Assembly (NCBI GenBank): GCA_030765065.1
Contig: CM060990.1
Span: 668,514,118 to 668,578,117 of the forward strand
Direction: 5' to 3'
Source: Deroplatys truncata
Lineage: Eukaryota > Arthropoda > Insecta > Mantodea > Mantidae
DNA length: 64,000 nucleotides
The notes beneath the pieces were generated by a model. That model worked only from the letters and a program-made list of their open reading frames with translations, had not been told where the DNA came from and searched no databases. The position numbers were made by a program, and so were the translations under genes. Positions 11,283-21,608 of the stretch are shown here, in pieces; the first letter of the stretch is position 1, and every line of letters begins with the position of its first letter.

Positions 11283-12297
11283 TGAGGCAGTAATTTTAAC
11301 ATTTAAATGATTTCAGTCTAATTATATAATATATAAATTCAATAACAGCCCGTCTTAAAGCAATATGTGTATGTAACAAGATATAAAAAGTGTATATTAC
11401 AGTCATTGTATATATTTATATTATTGTATACATGTGTAATAATGTTATGTGAATGTATTACGTAATTTAATAATGTAGGAGCTGTGAGAATAATAGGTTA
11501 AAAGTTGCTAACAATGAGGTAACAATGAGGTAACCTTGAGGCAATAATGAATTTGAAAGTTTAACAATACTACTTGTGATTCTTGGAAGCAAAAATGTAA
11601 TTTTAGTGACAGTTCATAAAACCAGAAAAAGCTTTAGTTAAATGAAGGTATTCTATTGGACTCGGATTAGCCAATCAGAAACTAAAATGGAGCAAAATTT
11701 ACAAATTCAGAAGTCAGTTGCTAGTTGACAGCGTCTCTAACCGGACGCGAGAGGCGTCCTCGAGAAATTTAATACGTATTATGTGAGAGACAAAAAAAAT
11801 AGTTTACATATTAAAAAGTGCAAGTAATTAATAAAAAAATCTCACAGCTCTCTCTCTCTCTATATCAGTGAAGTGTTATTTAAATCGTGTCAAGCATTAA
11901 TAAAAGGAGTGAAGTAAAATTATAATCTGTGTAAGCCTACATTCTTCAGTCGCACCACTCCCTGCTAAGACATTCGGGGCATTAAAAATGTATAAATACT
12001 GACGCAGCCGAGGCAAACATAAATATATAATATTTAAAGAAACAGTCAAAATTATAAAGTTAATATTTTTTAAAATATGGGGTGAAGGCCACCGGAAAAT
12101 GCATTTGGTGCGAAGGCTACCGGAAACTTTTTACCGTACGTGTGGTTGCAACTACTTAAAGTTCGGCTCCCCAACAGTCGAAATATAATACATCTTGTTC
12201 AAACTGACTTTCCATACGTAGCAGCAACAAACATTCTTCTTCAAATTGGCTCCCAAAGCGTGGGACAAATAGCAATACAACAAAGTAACCTACTTCA
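11283..12297 (+). mobile_element. LTR-A, solo LTR-like element (A2)
   Basis: 1015 bp with GAAG duplicated at 11279-11282 and 12298-12301. It opens with TGAGGCAGTAATTTTAAC and ends ACCTACTTCA. The tail is longer than in other copies. After GGCTCCCCAACAGTCG it continues with CATACGTAGCAGCAACAAAC and TTCTTCAAATTGGCTCCC. This explains most of the extra length relative to A5 or A7. No coding content. Confidence 0.88.
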
Positions 12298-12301
12298 GAA
12301 G

Positions 12302-13409
12302 ACGATAAAAATAGAGATCACATGTTCTATAATGTACTTTAGTAAGACTTACATTAAGTCTTGTGTATGTGTGTAAAACTGATGTTTTTGCTAAAATATG
12401 CGTTCTTAAACAAAATTACATTACAATGTTCCATACCTCCTTGCGCATAGAATCACAATGACATCTATACACCTTCCATTCAACATAAGAATTCATAAAT
12501 TTGCATTTTAAAGGCTTACAACTAAACTGAGATAGTATATAGGTATTTTGCACAGCACACATGCGAATCAAGATTTTAGTTTCTTAAACATTTTATGAAG
12601 TTAATATATTTGAAACTGACGAAAATATTGTTTTAAGTAAACTTGAATACATTATGTACAGAAATGCCATCTTCATCTGAAATACTGGTTGCCAAGCACT
12701 TCGCTGTTCCAAATCCATCAATCAGGTTTTGATATTGTTGCACTAAGAACACGGCGACTCCAAAAAAAAGTTACATTTTGGGGTGAAGGCCGAAAATGTT
12801 ACCAGAAAATGATTAATTTAGGTCACCCCAACACGCACATGGGGGCTCAACTCGCTGGCAGCAAAAAGTCCGGGACCTTGGTGTGTAAATTTAAGAGGAA
12901 TGCGGGGGTTCTTATATTACAATGAAAGATTACATAACACGCATTACCTGTGATTTATTCACAAAAACGTCTGGCCTCTCTACATAGCTAGCAAAGGAAA
13001 CAGGATGAAGGGAGATGCCACGGACCGTAGGCCGGCCACACGCGACTGGTTCCAACGACCACTTACACTCAAGTAACGCTATATTTTCCCCCACCCTGTC
13101 TTGTTAGAGCCAGACCGGGCTGACGTCACACCAGACAGTTTCAAAGAGATCTCTCCCTTTGGCATGGTCCGTGCCGAAAGGAAAGACCGTCAAACCGAAA
13201 TATAACTAAGGAGACGCAATAATGCTACGTCTGGTAGCAACAATACAGCACAACAGTGCGTCTGGTAATGACAATAAAATTATTATGCCACAATATTCTC
13301 CTGGGGTGATATCGCTGGTATGCCTTTATAGGATATCCATCATCCTCTGCTAAGGGGATAATAGATCTGAGTACATCATAGCATAGCATACGGTTAAATA
13401 GGATTGTGT

Positions 13410-13447
<38 letters not shown>

Positions 13448-14164
13448 GTATTATTAACGATTTTGTTAACGTAAAGAACTAAGACATAAATGCAAAGGTA
13501 GTTCAAGATGAGAAAATGCCTATTCTGTTACACTCCGACACTAAAAGGCCTGCAACATTATTTAAATACACTACGTAAGTATTGCATACAATGAGAGGGG
13601 CATATTTGTAAATATATTCAAAACAGCTGTAGCCTTAAAGACGAACTGTTTATGATCAGTTGAGAACTTGAATGTATGAAGAAGAATAAATTCGACAATT
13701 TTAAACCCTTTGAATGCACTAGCATAAGGTTTTACCAGGGTGGAAAACGCAATAATAACCTAGATTTTATAGAACATAAACAGAATTTACAGTTTTAGAC
13801 ACCAAAAAACTCAGTTAAAAATAATAATGTGAGCACATTCTCGAGCCATAAATTGGACTATGCATGCCCGTCATCATAATCTATGCATACTGACATGTTT
13901 GTCTGCAATACTTCTTATTCGTTTTTTAGATAAACGTAAATGTTATTACACAAATAATAATTAATTTACAGCTGGAAAGTTTTATTTAATTTTAAGATAT
14001 CTATAATCACACACATTCTTGTTTTAGAAATACATATGAAAATAATTAATATCCGTAAATGAAAAAGCAACTCAAAAACATAAATTAAATTAATGCTCTA
14101 TGTGCCAACCCTCAACTTTTATTTCTGCCCTCATTCTTCGGGGCAATTATTGAAACCGAAGATT
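12302..14164. other. AT-rich intergenic stretch
   Basis: No gene recognised. A GC-richer part lies at about 13000-13200. A (TA)n microsatellite sits at about 13413-13440. Confidence 0.5.
13410..13442. repeat. (TA)n microsatellite
   Basis: About 15 uninterrupted TA units within an AT-rich stretch. Confidence 0.95.
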
Positions 14165-15300
14165 ATGGAACACAGCAGGTATAGAAGGTATTGTATTCAA
14201 CCCAAAAATTCTATATCGGGATTTCATCGGAAATACGTGTTTTGAGGTCCCTTGAATCCACAAAAAGCATTCTTAGAAAAGTTCCGTATGTGTATCTGTG
14301 AACAAAGTAGCCCAAAAATATAAAAATAAATATATAGATAAATTTCAAACTTGGTGATTAGGTTCAATACCGTCTAAATATGCAGCACAAAGGTTTTCAA
14401 GAAAATTCCTCCATCCCAAACCACCGTTTACGTGGAACATGTTTAGAAATTTTTGATTTTCTATAAAGTGGCTCTAACAAATTTTATTAAACACTATACA
14501 TATTAAACATAGTTAAATTACGAATAAAATGTATGTTTTTTCTTGGAATAGCCATTAGGAATTAGGAATTAGTTTTGTGTAACCTTATATAACTTGTAAA
14601 CATTAAGCGAGATACGAAAACGTGCTAACAAAAAGTGTAAAAACACGCAGTTAATTTCAAATAACTTTTTGTGACATGGTTTGAATTGTTTAATACTTAG
14701 CAATTCTTTTAAAGTTCTAGAAATTTTCAGTTGTTTCTCCCGATGTCATGGAAAGGGTGTGGAATTTTAAGGCCTGCGTATAGCGCCCAGTTCTAAAACA
14801 TTTAACTATCTCTATTCCCTTTGTATCTAAAACGAAATGTGTTATGTAGCTATTTCCCGGTCGTCCTCCGTGGTGTAGTGGTTACCATAGTTACACTCTA
14901 GTTCCCGAGGATCGCGGGTTCAAACCTGGCGGAAGGCAATGGATTTTTTTCGGGCTTAAAAATCCTTAGCATGGCTGCCTTCGGAAGGGAAGTAAAGCCG
15001 GTGGTCCCGTGTCGTAGATTTACGGCACGTAAAAGAACCTTAAGCCTGATAGAGACCTCTGAGCAAAATTGCCGGTCTTTCACGCCCAATATAGAATGGG
15101 ACGCTAAGGACCACAGCAGTTAAAGAGCGTCCATAAATAAAACTCAATTTAATTTTAATTTAGCTACTTCCGAAAAGGTTTATCTCGATTAAAAGGAAGC
15201 AGATAGGAAAATATATTTTCGTAAGAATAATTTGTATACCCTCTAATAAGAGATCGAGGGTAGAGAAATTCAAGTGAATGTAATATGACGGAATTTTTTT
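14165..15300 (+). repeat. dispersed repeat family C (C2), interrupted by SINE-1
   Basis: Family C sequence at 14165-14857 continues at 15161-15300. Between the parts is a SINE-1 copy flanked by an 11-bp duplication, TAGCTATTTCC at 14847-14857 and TAGCTACTTCC at 15161-15171. The outer ends match C1 at 3515-4345. Confidence 0.8.
14858..15160 (+). mobile_element. SINE-1, full-length copy
   Basis: A 303-bp tRNA-derived SINE. The head has TCCGTGGTGTAGTGGTTACC (A box) and GGGTTCAAACCTGG (B box) and resembles a tRNA with a CCTCCG acceptor strand. The conserved body includes CCTTCGGAAGGGAAG, GTCGTAGATTTACGGCACG and TCTTTCACGCCCAATATAG, and the tail is AATTTAATTTTAATT. An 11-bp target duplication flanks it. 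Confidence 0.92.
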
Positions 15301-15540
15301 AACATATATGCTTTTTAATTAAAATACAGCTTGCCCATTAAAACTACAACAATACGTTGATTATTGTAGACTAGAAAGGCAGTACCAAACAAGCGTTTTG
15401 ATGATACGAAAAAGAAACCCAAAGCTATTTTGCTATTACTATATATCAACATTATATTCGTCATGTTACAGTCTCCGATTGTGAAACTCTTCCTTGCGTG
15501 TCAGACGTAAACATAAAACACCCTTGTACAGTAATAGTCA

Positions 15541-15985
15541 CAGAGCGGGTTGGCTCAGGCGGTTACGTCTGTAGCCCGCTTTCGGGAAGTCTCGGGATCG
15601 ATCCAGGCGACCGCCCAATCTGGCCCTAACACCATCTGCACGGCACGAAGCAGAAGATCCGGCTGCCATGCACTGGGCGTCTCTGTGGGCACGTGACGAA
15701 GCAAGATGGCATTTCCAGGGATGAGACCTAGAAGGCTAACTGTCCGCCTTTATATTGGAACAGCGGTTGGACTGGATGGCACCCTAATGTCATCTACACG
15801 GCACAAAACAGAAGATTCGGTAGCTATGTGCTGGGGTCACTGTGGCAAGTGACGGAGAGGGTGGTTACAGGGATGAGACCTAGAAAGCTAACTGTACATC
15901 ACATATCGCTCTAACAGTTATCCACTAACAGATCCGTCGCTATATGACAAAGGAGTTAAAGCGACGTAAAATAAAATACAGTAAA
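15541..15985 (+). mobile_element. SINE family E
   Basis: A tRNA-like head (GAGCGGGTTGGCTCAGGCGG, with a B-box-like GGGATCGATCCAGG) is followed by a body in which a segment of about 150 bp is duplicated. CATCTGCACGGCACGAAGCA near 15630 and CATCTACACGGCACAAAACA near 15790 are each followed by GGGATGAGACCTAGAA. It ends GACGTAAAATAAAATACAG. A reversed 3' piece lies at 32185-32315. Confidence 0.7.
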
Positions 15986-16019
15986 AAATTTTCCCCCACC
16001 CGAAACTAACTTTTACATA

Positions 16020-17264
16020 CACTATGTGATCAAAAGTATCCGGACACTCCCACAAACATACGTTTTTCATCTTAGGTGCATTGTGCTGCCACCTACTGCC
16101 TGGTACTCATTATCCACGACCTCAGTAGCCATTAGACATCGTGAAACAGCAGAATGGGAGGCTCCGTGGAACTCACGGACTTCGAACGTGGTCAGGTGAT
16201 TGGGTGTCACTTGCGTCAGAAGTCTGTACGCGAGATTTTCACACTCCTAAACATCCCTAGGTCCACTGTTTCTGATGTGATAGTGAAGTGGAAACGTGAA
16301 GGGACATGTACAGCACAAAAGCGTACAGGGCGACCTCGTCTGTTGACTGACAGACCCCGCCGACATTTGAAGAGGATCGTAAAGAGTAATAGGCAGACAT
16401 CTATCCAGATAATCACAGAGGAATTCCAAACTGCATCAGGATCCACTCCCAAGTACTATGACAGTGAGATGAGAAACCTTGGATTCCATGGTCGAGCGGC
16501 TGCTCATAAGCCACACATCACGCAGGAAAATGCCAAACGACGCCTCGCTTGGTGTACGGAGCGTCAATATTGCGCGATTGAACAGTGGCAAAACGTTGTG
16601 TGGAGTGACGAATCACGGTACACAATGTGGCGATCCGATGGCAGGGTGTGGGTATGGCGAATGCTCAGTGAACGTCACCTGCCAGCGTGTGTAGTGCCAA
16701 CAGTGAAATTCGGAGGTGGTGGTGTTATGGTGTGGTCGTGTTTCTCCTGGAGGGGGCTTGCACCCTTTGTTGTTTTGCGTGGCACGATCACAGTGCAGAT
16801 CTACATTGATATTTTAAGCACCTTCTTGCTTCCCACTGTTGAAGAGCAATTCGGGGTTGGCGATTGCATCTTTCAACACGATGATCGAGCACCTGTTCAT
16901 ACTGCACGCGCTGTGGCGGAGTGGTTACACGACAATAACATCCCTGTAATGGACTGGCCTGCACAGAGTTCTGACTTGAATCCTATAGAACACCTTTGGG
17001 ATGTTTTGGAACGCCGACTTCGTGCCAGGCCTCACCGACCTACATCGATACCTCTCCTCAGTTCTGCACTCCGTGAAGAATGGGCTGTCATTCTCCAAGA
17101 AAGCTTCCAGCACCTGATTTAAAGTATGCCTGCGAGAGTGAACGCTGTCATCAAGGCTAGGGGTGGGCCAACACCGTATTGACTTCCAGCATTACCGATG
17201 GAGCGCGCCACGAACTTGTACGTCATTTTCAGCCAGGTGTTCGGATACTTTTGATCACGTAGTG
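16020..17264 (+). mobile_element. Tc1-type DNA transposon, apparently complete
   Basis: A 1245-bp element flanked by TA at 16018-16019 and 17265-17266. The left terminus is CACTATGTGATCAAAAGT; the right, on the opposite strand, is CACTACGTGATCAAAAGT. The terminal similarity runs about 28 bp, with CCGGACAC opposite CCGAACAC. It is inserted at a TA in family C sequence (TTTTACA-TA-GAACG). The coding region is intact, so by sequence alone this is the youngest-looking autonomous transposon here. Confidence 0.95.
16154..17122 (+). CDS. Tc1-type transposase, intact
   Basis: A cut-and-paste DDE transposase that would bind the terminal repeats, excise the element and insert it at TA. The 322-residue length is usual for Tc1-type enzymes (about 340). 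Residues 1-110 contain two helix-turn-helix units: FERGQVIGCHLRQKSVREIF, then KRTGRPRLLTDRPRRHLKRI, which includes the GRPR AT-hook-like linker. The catalytic domain shows VWSDESRYTMW (first Asp), CIFQHDDRAPVHTA (second Asp) and DLNPIEHLWD (Glu). The second Asp and the Glu are separated by 34 residues, giving DD34E. I chose the ATG at 16154 because the dead copy at 1436 starts at the same place and residue 8 onward is conserved family sequence. No stop or frameshift interrupts it. Promoter and activity are unknown. Confidence 0.93.
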   Translation: MGGSVELTDFERGQVIGCHLRQKSVREIFTLLNIPRSTVSDVIVKWKREGTCTAQKRTGRPRLLTDRPRRHLKRIVKSNRQTSIQIITEEFQTASGSTPKYYDSEMRNLGFHGRAAAHKPHITQENAKRRLAWCTERQYCAIEQWQNVVWSDESRYTMWRSDGRVWVWRMLSERHLPACVVPTVKFGGGGVMVWSCFSWRGLAPFVVLRGTITVQIYIDILSTFLLPTVEEQFGVGDCIFQHDDRAPVHTARAVAEWLHDNNIPVMDWPAQSSDLNPIEHLWDVLERRLRARPHRPTSIPLLSSALREEWAVILQESFQHLI

Positions 17265-17625
17265 TAGAACGTTTTTGAAAATTTTGATTTTCTGAAAAAT
17301 GGCTGTAACGATTTTAATTAAAATACCATAAATTAAACATATTTACATGGCAAATAAAATGTATATATTAACTTTTCTGGGAATAACCTGATAAGTTTTC
17401 TTCATTCGATAGGAATTTTGTTTAATCTTGTACAACTGGTAAACGTTAAGTGATAGATGAAAACATACAAGACAAAACACGTGGATCTCTTTAAAGCACT
17501 CAATTTAATTCAAAAAATATTTTTGTGGCATCAGCCATTTCCGAGATATCCGTCATTAATGGTTCGAATTGTTGGATACTTAGAAATTCTTTTAAAGCCC
17601 TGTCGATATTCAGTTGTTTCTCACG

Positions 17626-18041
17626 ATTGGATTTTTAGTTTATTATTTTTATTTTATTCATTTTATATAATTTCTTATGATCTGTTAGATTATAAAAAAA
17701 TCTGGGCAAATCTGCTCTTAGTTCTCTTTGCTACACGGCTTTCCTTCTAAAAAACATCCCTCGGCTACGCTTTGAGGCTAAGGACCCTCAATCACTCGGC
17801 TACGCCTTGAGGTTGAGTATCTTACCGGCTTTGGAGGCATTAAATATTCGTCTGTTGGACATATAACACATTTTTATCACCAAGGAAGAGAACTAAGAGC
17901 ATATTTTCGGAAATCTGTAAAATAATGTTGTAGGTATAAAATGAGAGAAGTGTTAAATAAATCACAAATTTGGAATACACATACTGGTATAGGAGACAAG
18001 GTACCAGAATGACGCATCGCAGATTTTATTTTATTTTATTT
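17626..18041. mobile_element. 416-bp insert with short target duplication
   Basis: It splits family C copy C3. The flanks GTTTCTCACGA (17615-17625) and GTTTCTCGCGA (18042-18052) look like an 11-bp target duplication with one change. Inside is a 15-bp perfect inverted repeat, GCTCTTAGTTCTCTT at 17714-17728 against 17886-17900. It encloses two direct copies of TCGGCTACGCYTTGAGG (near 17761 and 17799). The right end is a TTTTATTTTATTTTATTT tract. Class unknown. Confidence 0.5.
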
Positions 18042-18137
18042 GTTTCTCGCGAAATCATGGAAGAGTATGGAACTTTAAGGCCAGCGTATAGCTTCTAGTT
18101 CTAAAACATCTGACTATCGCTATTCCCTTTCTGTCTA

Positions 18138-19010
18138 CAGTGGTGTGAAAATTATTAGACTTAGAGTAAAAGTTTCGGTATTTTCTGTCAGAGGTTGTGT
18201 CTCCAAGATATTGAAGCTATTGTTTGATAAATATTCCACCAATCAGAATTAGATGACTGTATATAATGATAAAATAGAATAAAACTTTAGAATCAATCTT
18301 TATATAGTACTACTGGACAGGGGAAGATATTTTTTCTTCAGTGAGATTTAGGATCATTGATTTCAAATTTGCCAAAAATGAATCTTATATAACTACTTTC
18401 AGTCATTCTTCCCCTTAGCATTATGATGAAAATTCAGCATCATCTGGAAGTTAAAAAGCAGATATTTCTTTTATGATGTGTGCCTTTTGTTTGTGTAGAT
18501 TTTTTAGGTTTGGGTTGAAAACATGATGCTTCACCAAGAAACATAACTAAGGCAATGTTGTTGTTCTAGGAAAATAAATATTCGCAATAAAAATAGCCGA
18601 TGTGCATGCATTCACAGACACTGTAGATTTGATTTTAGACATTTAAAAATTTTTTCAAACTCAGAACTTACAATAATTTTTACCATAAAGATGTCCTTGA
18701 GTCTAATAATTTTATGTATGTCGTCCTCCGTGGACTGGTGGTAGTCTCTACTTCCCAAGGTCGCGGGTTCAAACCCGGCGGAGGGCGATGGATTTTTTCG
18801 GGCGTAAAAAACCATAGGATGGCTTCTTTCGGAAGGGAAGTGTAGCCGGTGGTCCCGTGTCGTAGATTTACAGCACGTAAAAGAACCTCAGGCCTGATAA
18901 TAGGTCTTTGAGCAAAATTACCGATCTTTCATGCTCAATATAGATTGGGACGCTAAGGACCATAGTAGTTAACGAGCGTCCATAATTAAAACTCAGTTTA
19001 GCACCTCTGT
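18138..19010. mobile_element. mariner-type MITE, hit by SINE-1 near its right terminus
   Basis: It starts after TA at 18136-18137 with CAGTGGTGTGAAAATTATTA. The right terminal repeat GTCTAATAATTTT appears at about 18701-18713 and is cut by SINE-1. The likely last bases (CACCTCTG, then TA) lie just after the SINE at 19002-19011. About 590 bp without the SINE, with no transposase frame. Confidence 0.6.
18721..19000 (+). mobile_element. SINE-1 copy with a shortened tRNA head
   Basis: The body and 3' part match the other SINE-1 copies (CCTTCGGAAGG-like tract, TCGTAGATTTACAGCACG, TAATTAAAACTCAGTTTA end). The tRNA-like head lacks roughly 20 bases between TCCTCCGTGG and CTTCCCAAGGTCGCGGG, and the B box GGGTTCAAACCCGG is intact. 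It sits within the terminal repeat of a mariner-type MITE. Confidence 0.85.
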
Positions 19011-19449
19011 ATAACGAACTGCGTAGAGAACCCATTTCCGGAAAGGTTTATTTCGATTAAAATGAATTTGATAGGAAAATAAACCTTCATAAGAATACTT
19101 TGTATGTCCATTAATAAGCGATAGAGGTTAGAGAAAGTCAGGTGATTGTTAACACATCAGATTTTTACTCTACAGTTTTCTGCATAGAAATATGTACACA
19201 TATCTAAACATTCACAGACTTCTCGAGTTTTTCTGACTTGTATCTCTGATAATTGTGTTAGTTATGTATCCCAAGAGAACAAACGACGGCAGAAGTTGAT
19301 AGATTACAAATTTTGTTGCTAAAAATTGACCCCAACCTTAGGGAACCTGTTCTAATTCCCTACTTACAGAAGCCCAACGTCTTGGTTAACAGCTACAGAC
19401 ATTTAACCACCCGTCTTCGGAGACTACCCCTTATTCCCTCAAGCGAAGT

Positions 19450-19930
19450 AGAATAAGCTTCCCAGTGTATTGTCTCCCTCCCCCGTTCCTGGTGGCAGTA
19501 TTTTAAATCATACCAACCCCGAATTTTTTTCTGCTGTCCTCCCTTTGCTCATCCTTCATAGCTTTCTTTTTATTGTTAAATCTACCTTGCACATCTTTCA
19601 CCCTTCCTTGCGATTTTTAAAAACAGCTTCTTTCTTCTCAGACCTACACCCTCTCTCTTCAACCCGACCCCTTCCCCTTCTTCTAATACCTCCTCCTCCC
19701 TCGTCATGGTTGCCTTCGTCACCCCCTTACTGTAACGGATACAGGGAGAGAGAGGGAATAAAAAATTGAAGACAGGAGGAAAACTAATGTATCTTTTCTG
19801 TTTCTTCCCAGAGGCGAACGAGGTGTTGTATGTGTGGAAATGAAATCCCGGGTGCTGCAGGGTGTCCCAAAGGAGAACAAGAAGGCGGTGGTGATGAGAC
19901 GGTGGGTATTTGTAGTCACCTACCGCAAAA
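19450..19930. other. pyrimidine-rich block with one exon-like segment
   Basis: Rich in CT tracts (CCTCCTCCTCCC, CTCCCTCCCCC) unlike its AT-rich surroundings. At about 19795-19811 a polypyrimidine run ending CTTCCCAG precedes a purine-rich segment of about 90 bp that ends before GTGGGT. This resembles an exon between splice sites, but I recognise no protein in it. Confidence 0.25.
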
Positions 19931-20019
19931 TAGAAGCGAAAAAATATTTACACTTGCATGACTTTCTCGAACCTCTGTCTTTTATTTTTATGTAGCTATA
20001 AATTATTCTTATGAAAGCT

Positions 20020-20225
20020 TGTTACTTTCTCTACTACGTATAGTAAATACAAGTATTGTATTCCACCCGATAATTCGATATCGAGATTCCACCGGTAAGG
20101 CCTTCTGAACCACCCCCCAAAAAAGAATTCTAAATAAGATCCGTGTTTGAGCAGCATAACTCCAGAAAGGAAATGTCTGATAAAAGCTAAACTTGCTATT
20201 TAGGTCATTTATACCAGGAAAAGTC
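20020..20225 (+). repeat. dispersed repeat family C, 5' fragment (C5)
   Basis: It begins TTACTTTCTCTACTACGTAT and keeps the GTATTGTATTCCACCCGATA and CAGCATAACTCCAGAAAGG landmarks. Similarity stops at a hairpin made by GGTCATTTATACCAG (20203-20217) and CTGGTATAAATGACC (20245-20259). Confidence 0.7.
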
Positions 20226-20261
20226 ATTTACAGAAAAACGTTTTCTGGTATAAATGACCAG

Positions 20262-21240
20262 TTTTCTCAGAAACTATTGCAGATAGATAAATGACATTCT
20301 AGAATGATAAAAACAATATATTAAGTTGCTTTTTGGATCTAATTTGATGTCAATAATATGGATAATTATTTCTAAAAAAATAATAGGTTATAAAATGTTA
20401 ATCAAAATATGTTATAATTAATAAAACAATCCTATCTTTCTTAATAAAAAGACTTATTATACAAAATAGACCCTAAGATAAGGTATCACGAAGCTAGCAG
20501 ATTTAACATTGGTGGAATAAAACATTTTATCCCCCCTTTAACATTTAGGAACCAGTAAAGTAGTCAAAATAATGTATTAATAAAGTACACACTCACATGT
20601 AGTGATATTTGTTAAATCTGTGCAGATTTTGGAACAATAAAATCGAAAACTCCTATACTAATCACGATCGATGTTTACGTGGATGGGTGAGTGTGGAAAT
20701 CTCTTAATCGGTCGATTGTGCGTGTAAAGTCGGTTTGAAATAAGCAGTATATCTTACAATCAGACCTGAGCTACACGCACCCAATCTAGGAGTTAAAACA
20801 GAGATGCTTTGGGATGGGTTTTAGACAGCAAATCTAATACTTTAAAGCGTCGTTTTATTCAGGCAATGAGCTTTATGTAACTGAAACGTGTTTTCTGATT
20901 ACTAATGTGTTCAAAATAACGTTCAGTTTTAAAAATCTTTTCGCCTACACGGTGAGGTTTTGGAAAAACTGATAAGGAAATGTCTGGTGGTTTATAATAT
21001 TCTGTTTAATATCCTATTATGAAAATATTAAGGTACTCAAGTCTAGTAAATGTATGAGGATCACAAGGCATACACACATTTTTTCTCCTTTAATCTGAGA
21101 AAAGTGTTTTTTCCTTTGTTTCACTTGTATGGACCCCTATAACTTCTATGGTAATATTGCCACGTGTGCCATTGGCGAGAGCTTACCTTATATTAATTTG
21201 GTAATATTTTACTGATTATTTTATGAATTTAGTTGTACTT
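20262..21240. other. AT-rich, no recognisable feature
   Basis: No repeat family or coding signal recognised. Confidence 0.5.
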
Positions 21241-21518
21241 TCATTTTACATCTACGTAAAAATGCAGAGGCTTTGTTAAGCCCCTTCCGACGACAAAACC
21301 CCGTGGATTTTACTATCTCGTCAACTTCCGAAGATCTACGTACAGAATTGCACGGAGTCGTCTGGAACTTTGTTCCTGCACACGTCATATCAAATGTTCT
21401 AGAACAATTCGAACACGTTATGCTGTTTGGCTGCTACAAGTCAAACGTAGGGCGGTGGCACTCAATATTTGGCATAACCGCCGCCATAATGAAAAATCCT
21501 TCCTGAGTAGCCTTTAGC

Positions 21519-21527
21519 TATATAAAG
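21519..21527 (+). promoter_or_regulatory. possible TATA box (TATATAAAG)
   Basis: A TATATAAAG sequence within a GC-richer stretch (21265-21607). About 30 bp downstream, near 21550, a transcription start would be expected. It is followed by leader-like sequence that, after removing the Tc1 derivative at 21609-22751, runs to a GAG/GTAAGA splice-donor-like site at 22785-22793. No experimental support. Confidence 0.3.
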
Positions 21528-21608
21528 AGCTGCAAACCCGATTTGAGAGCTTTTGGTTTCTGCTCTTGTTCCTGCAGCTCGACGCGGCGCTCCGGATCCT
21601 TCCACGTA

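Larger units (their letters stand above)
15986..19180 (+). repeat. dispersed repeat family C (C3), broken into pieces by four insertions
   Basis: Family C sequence is found at 15986-16017, 17267-17625, 18042-18135 and 19010-19180, in the same order as in C1. The interruptions are the intact Tc1 (16020-17264), a 416-bp insert (17626-18041), a mariner-type MITE (18138-about 19010) and a SINE-1 inside that MITE (18721-19000). Confidence 0.78.

Noticed and set aside
12140..12376. 78-residue frame overlapping the end of LTR-A2
   Set aside because: The first half is LTR-A tail sequence, which is non-coding in the other copies.
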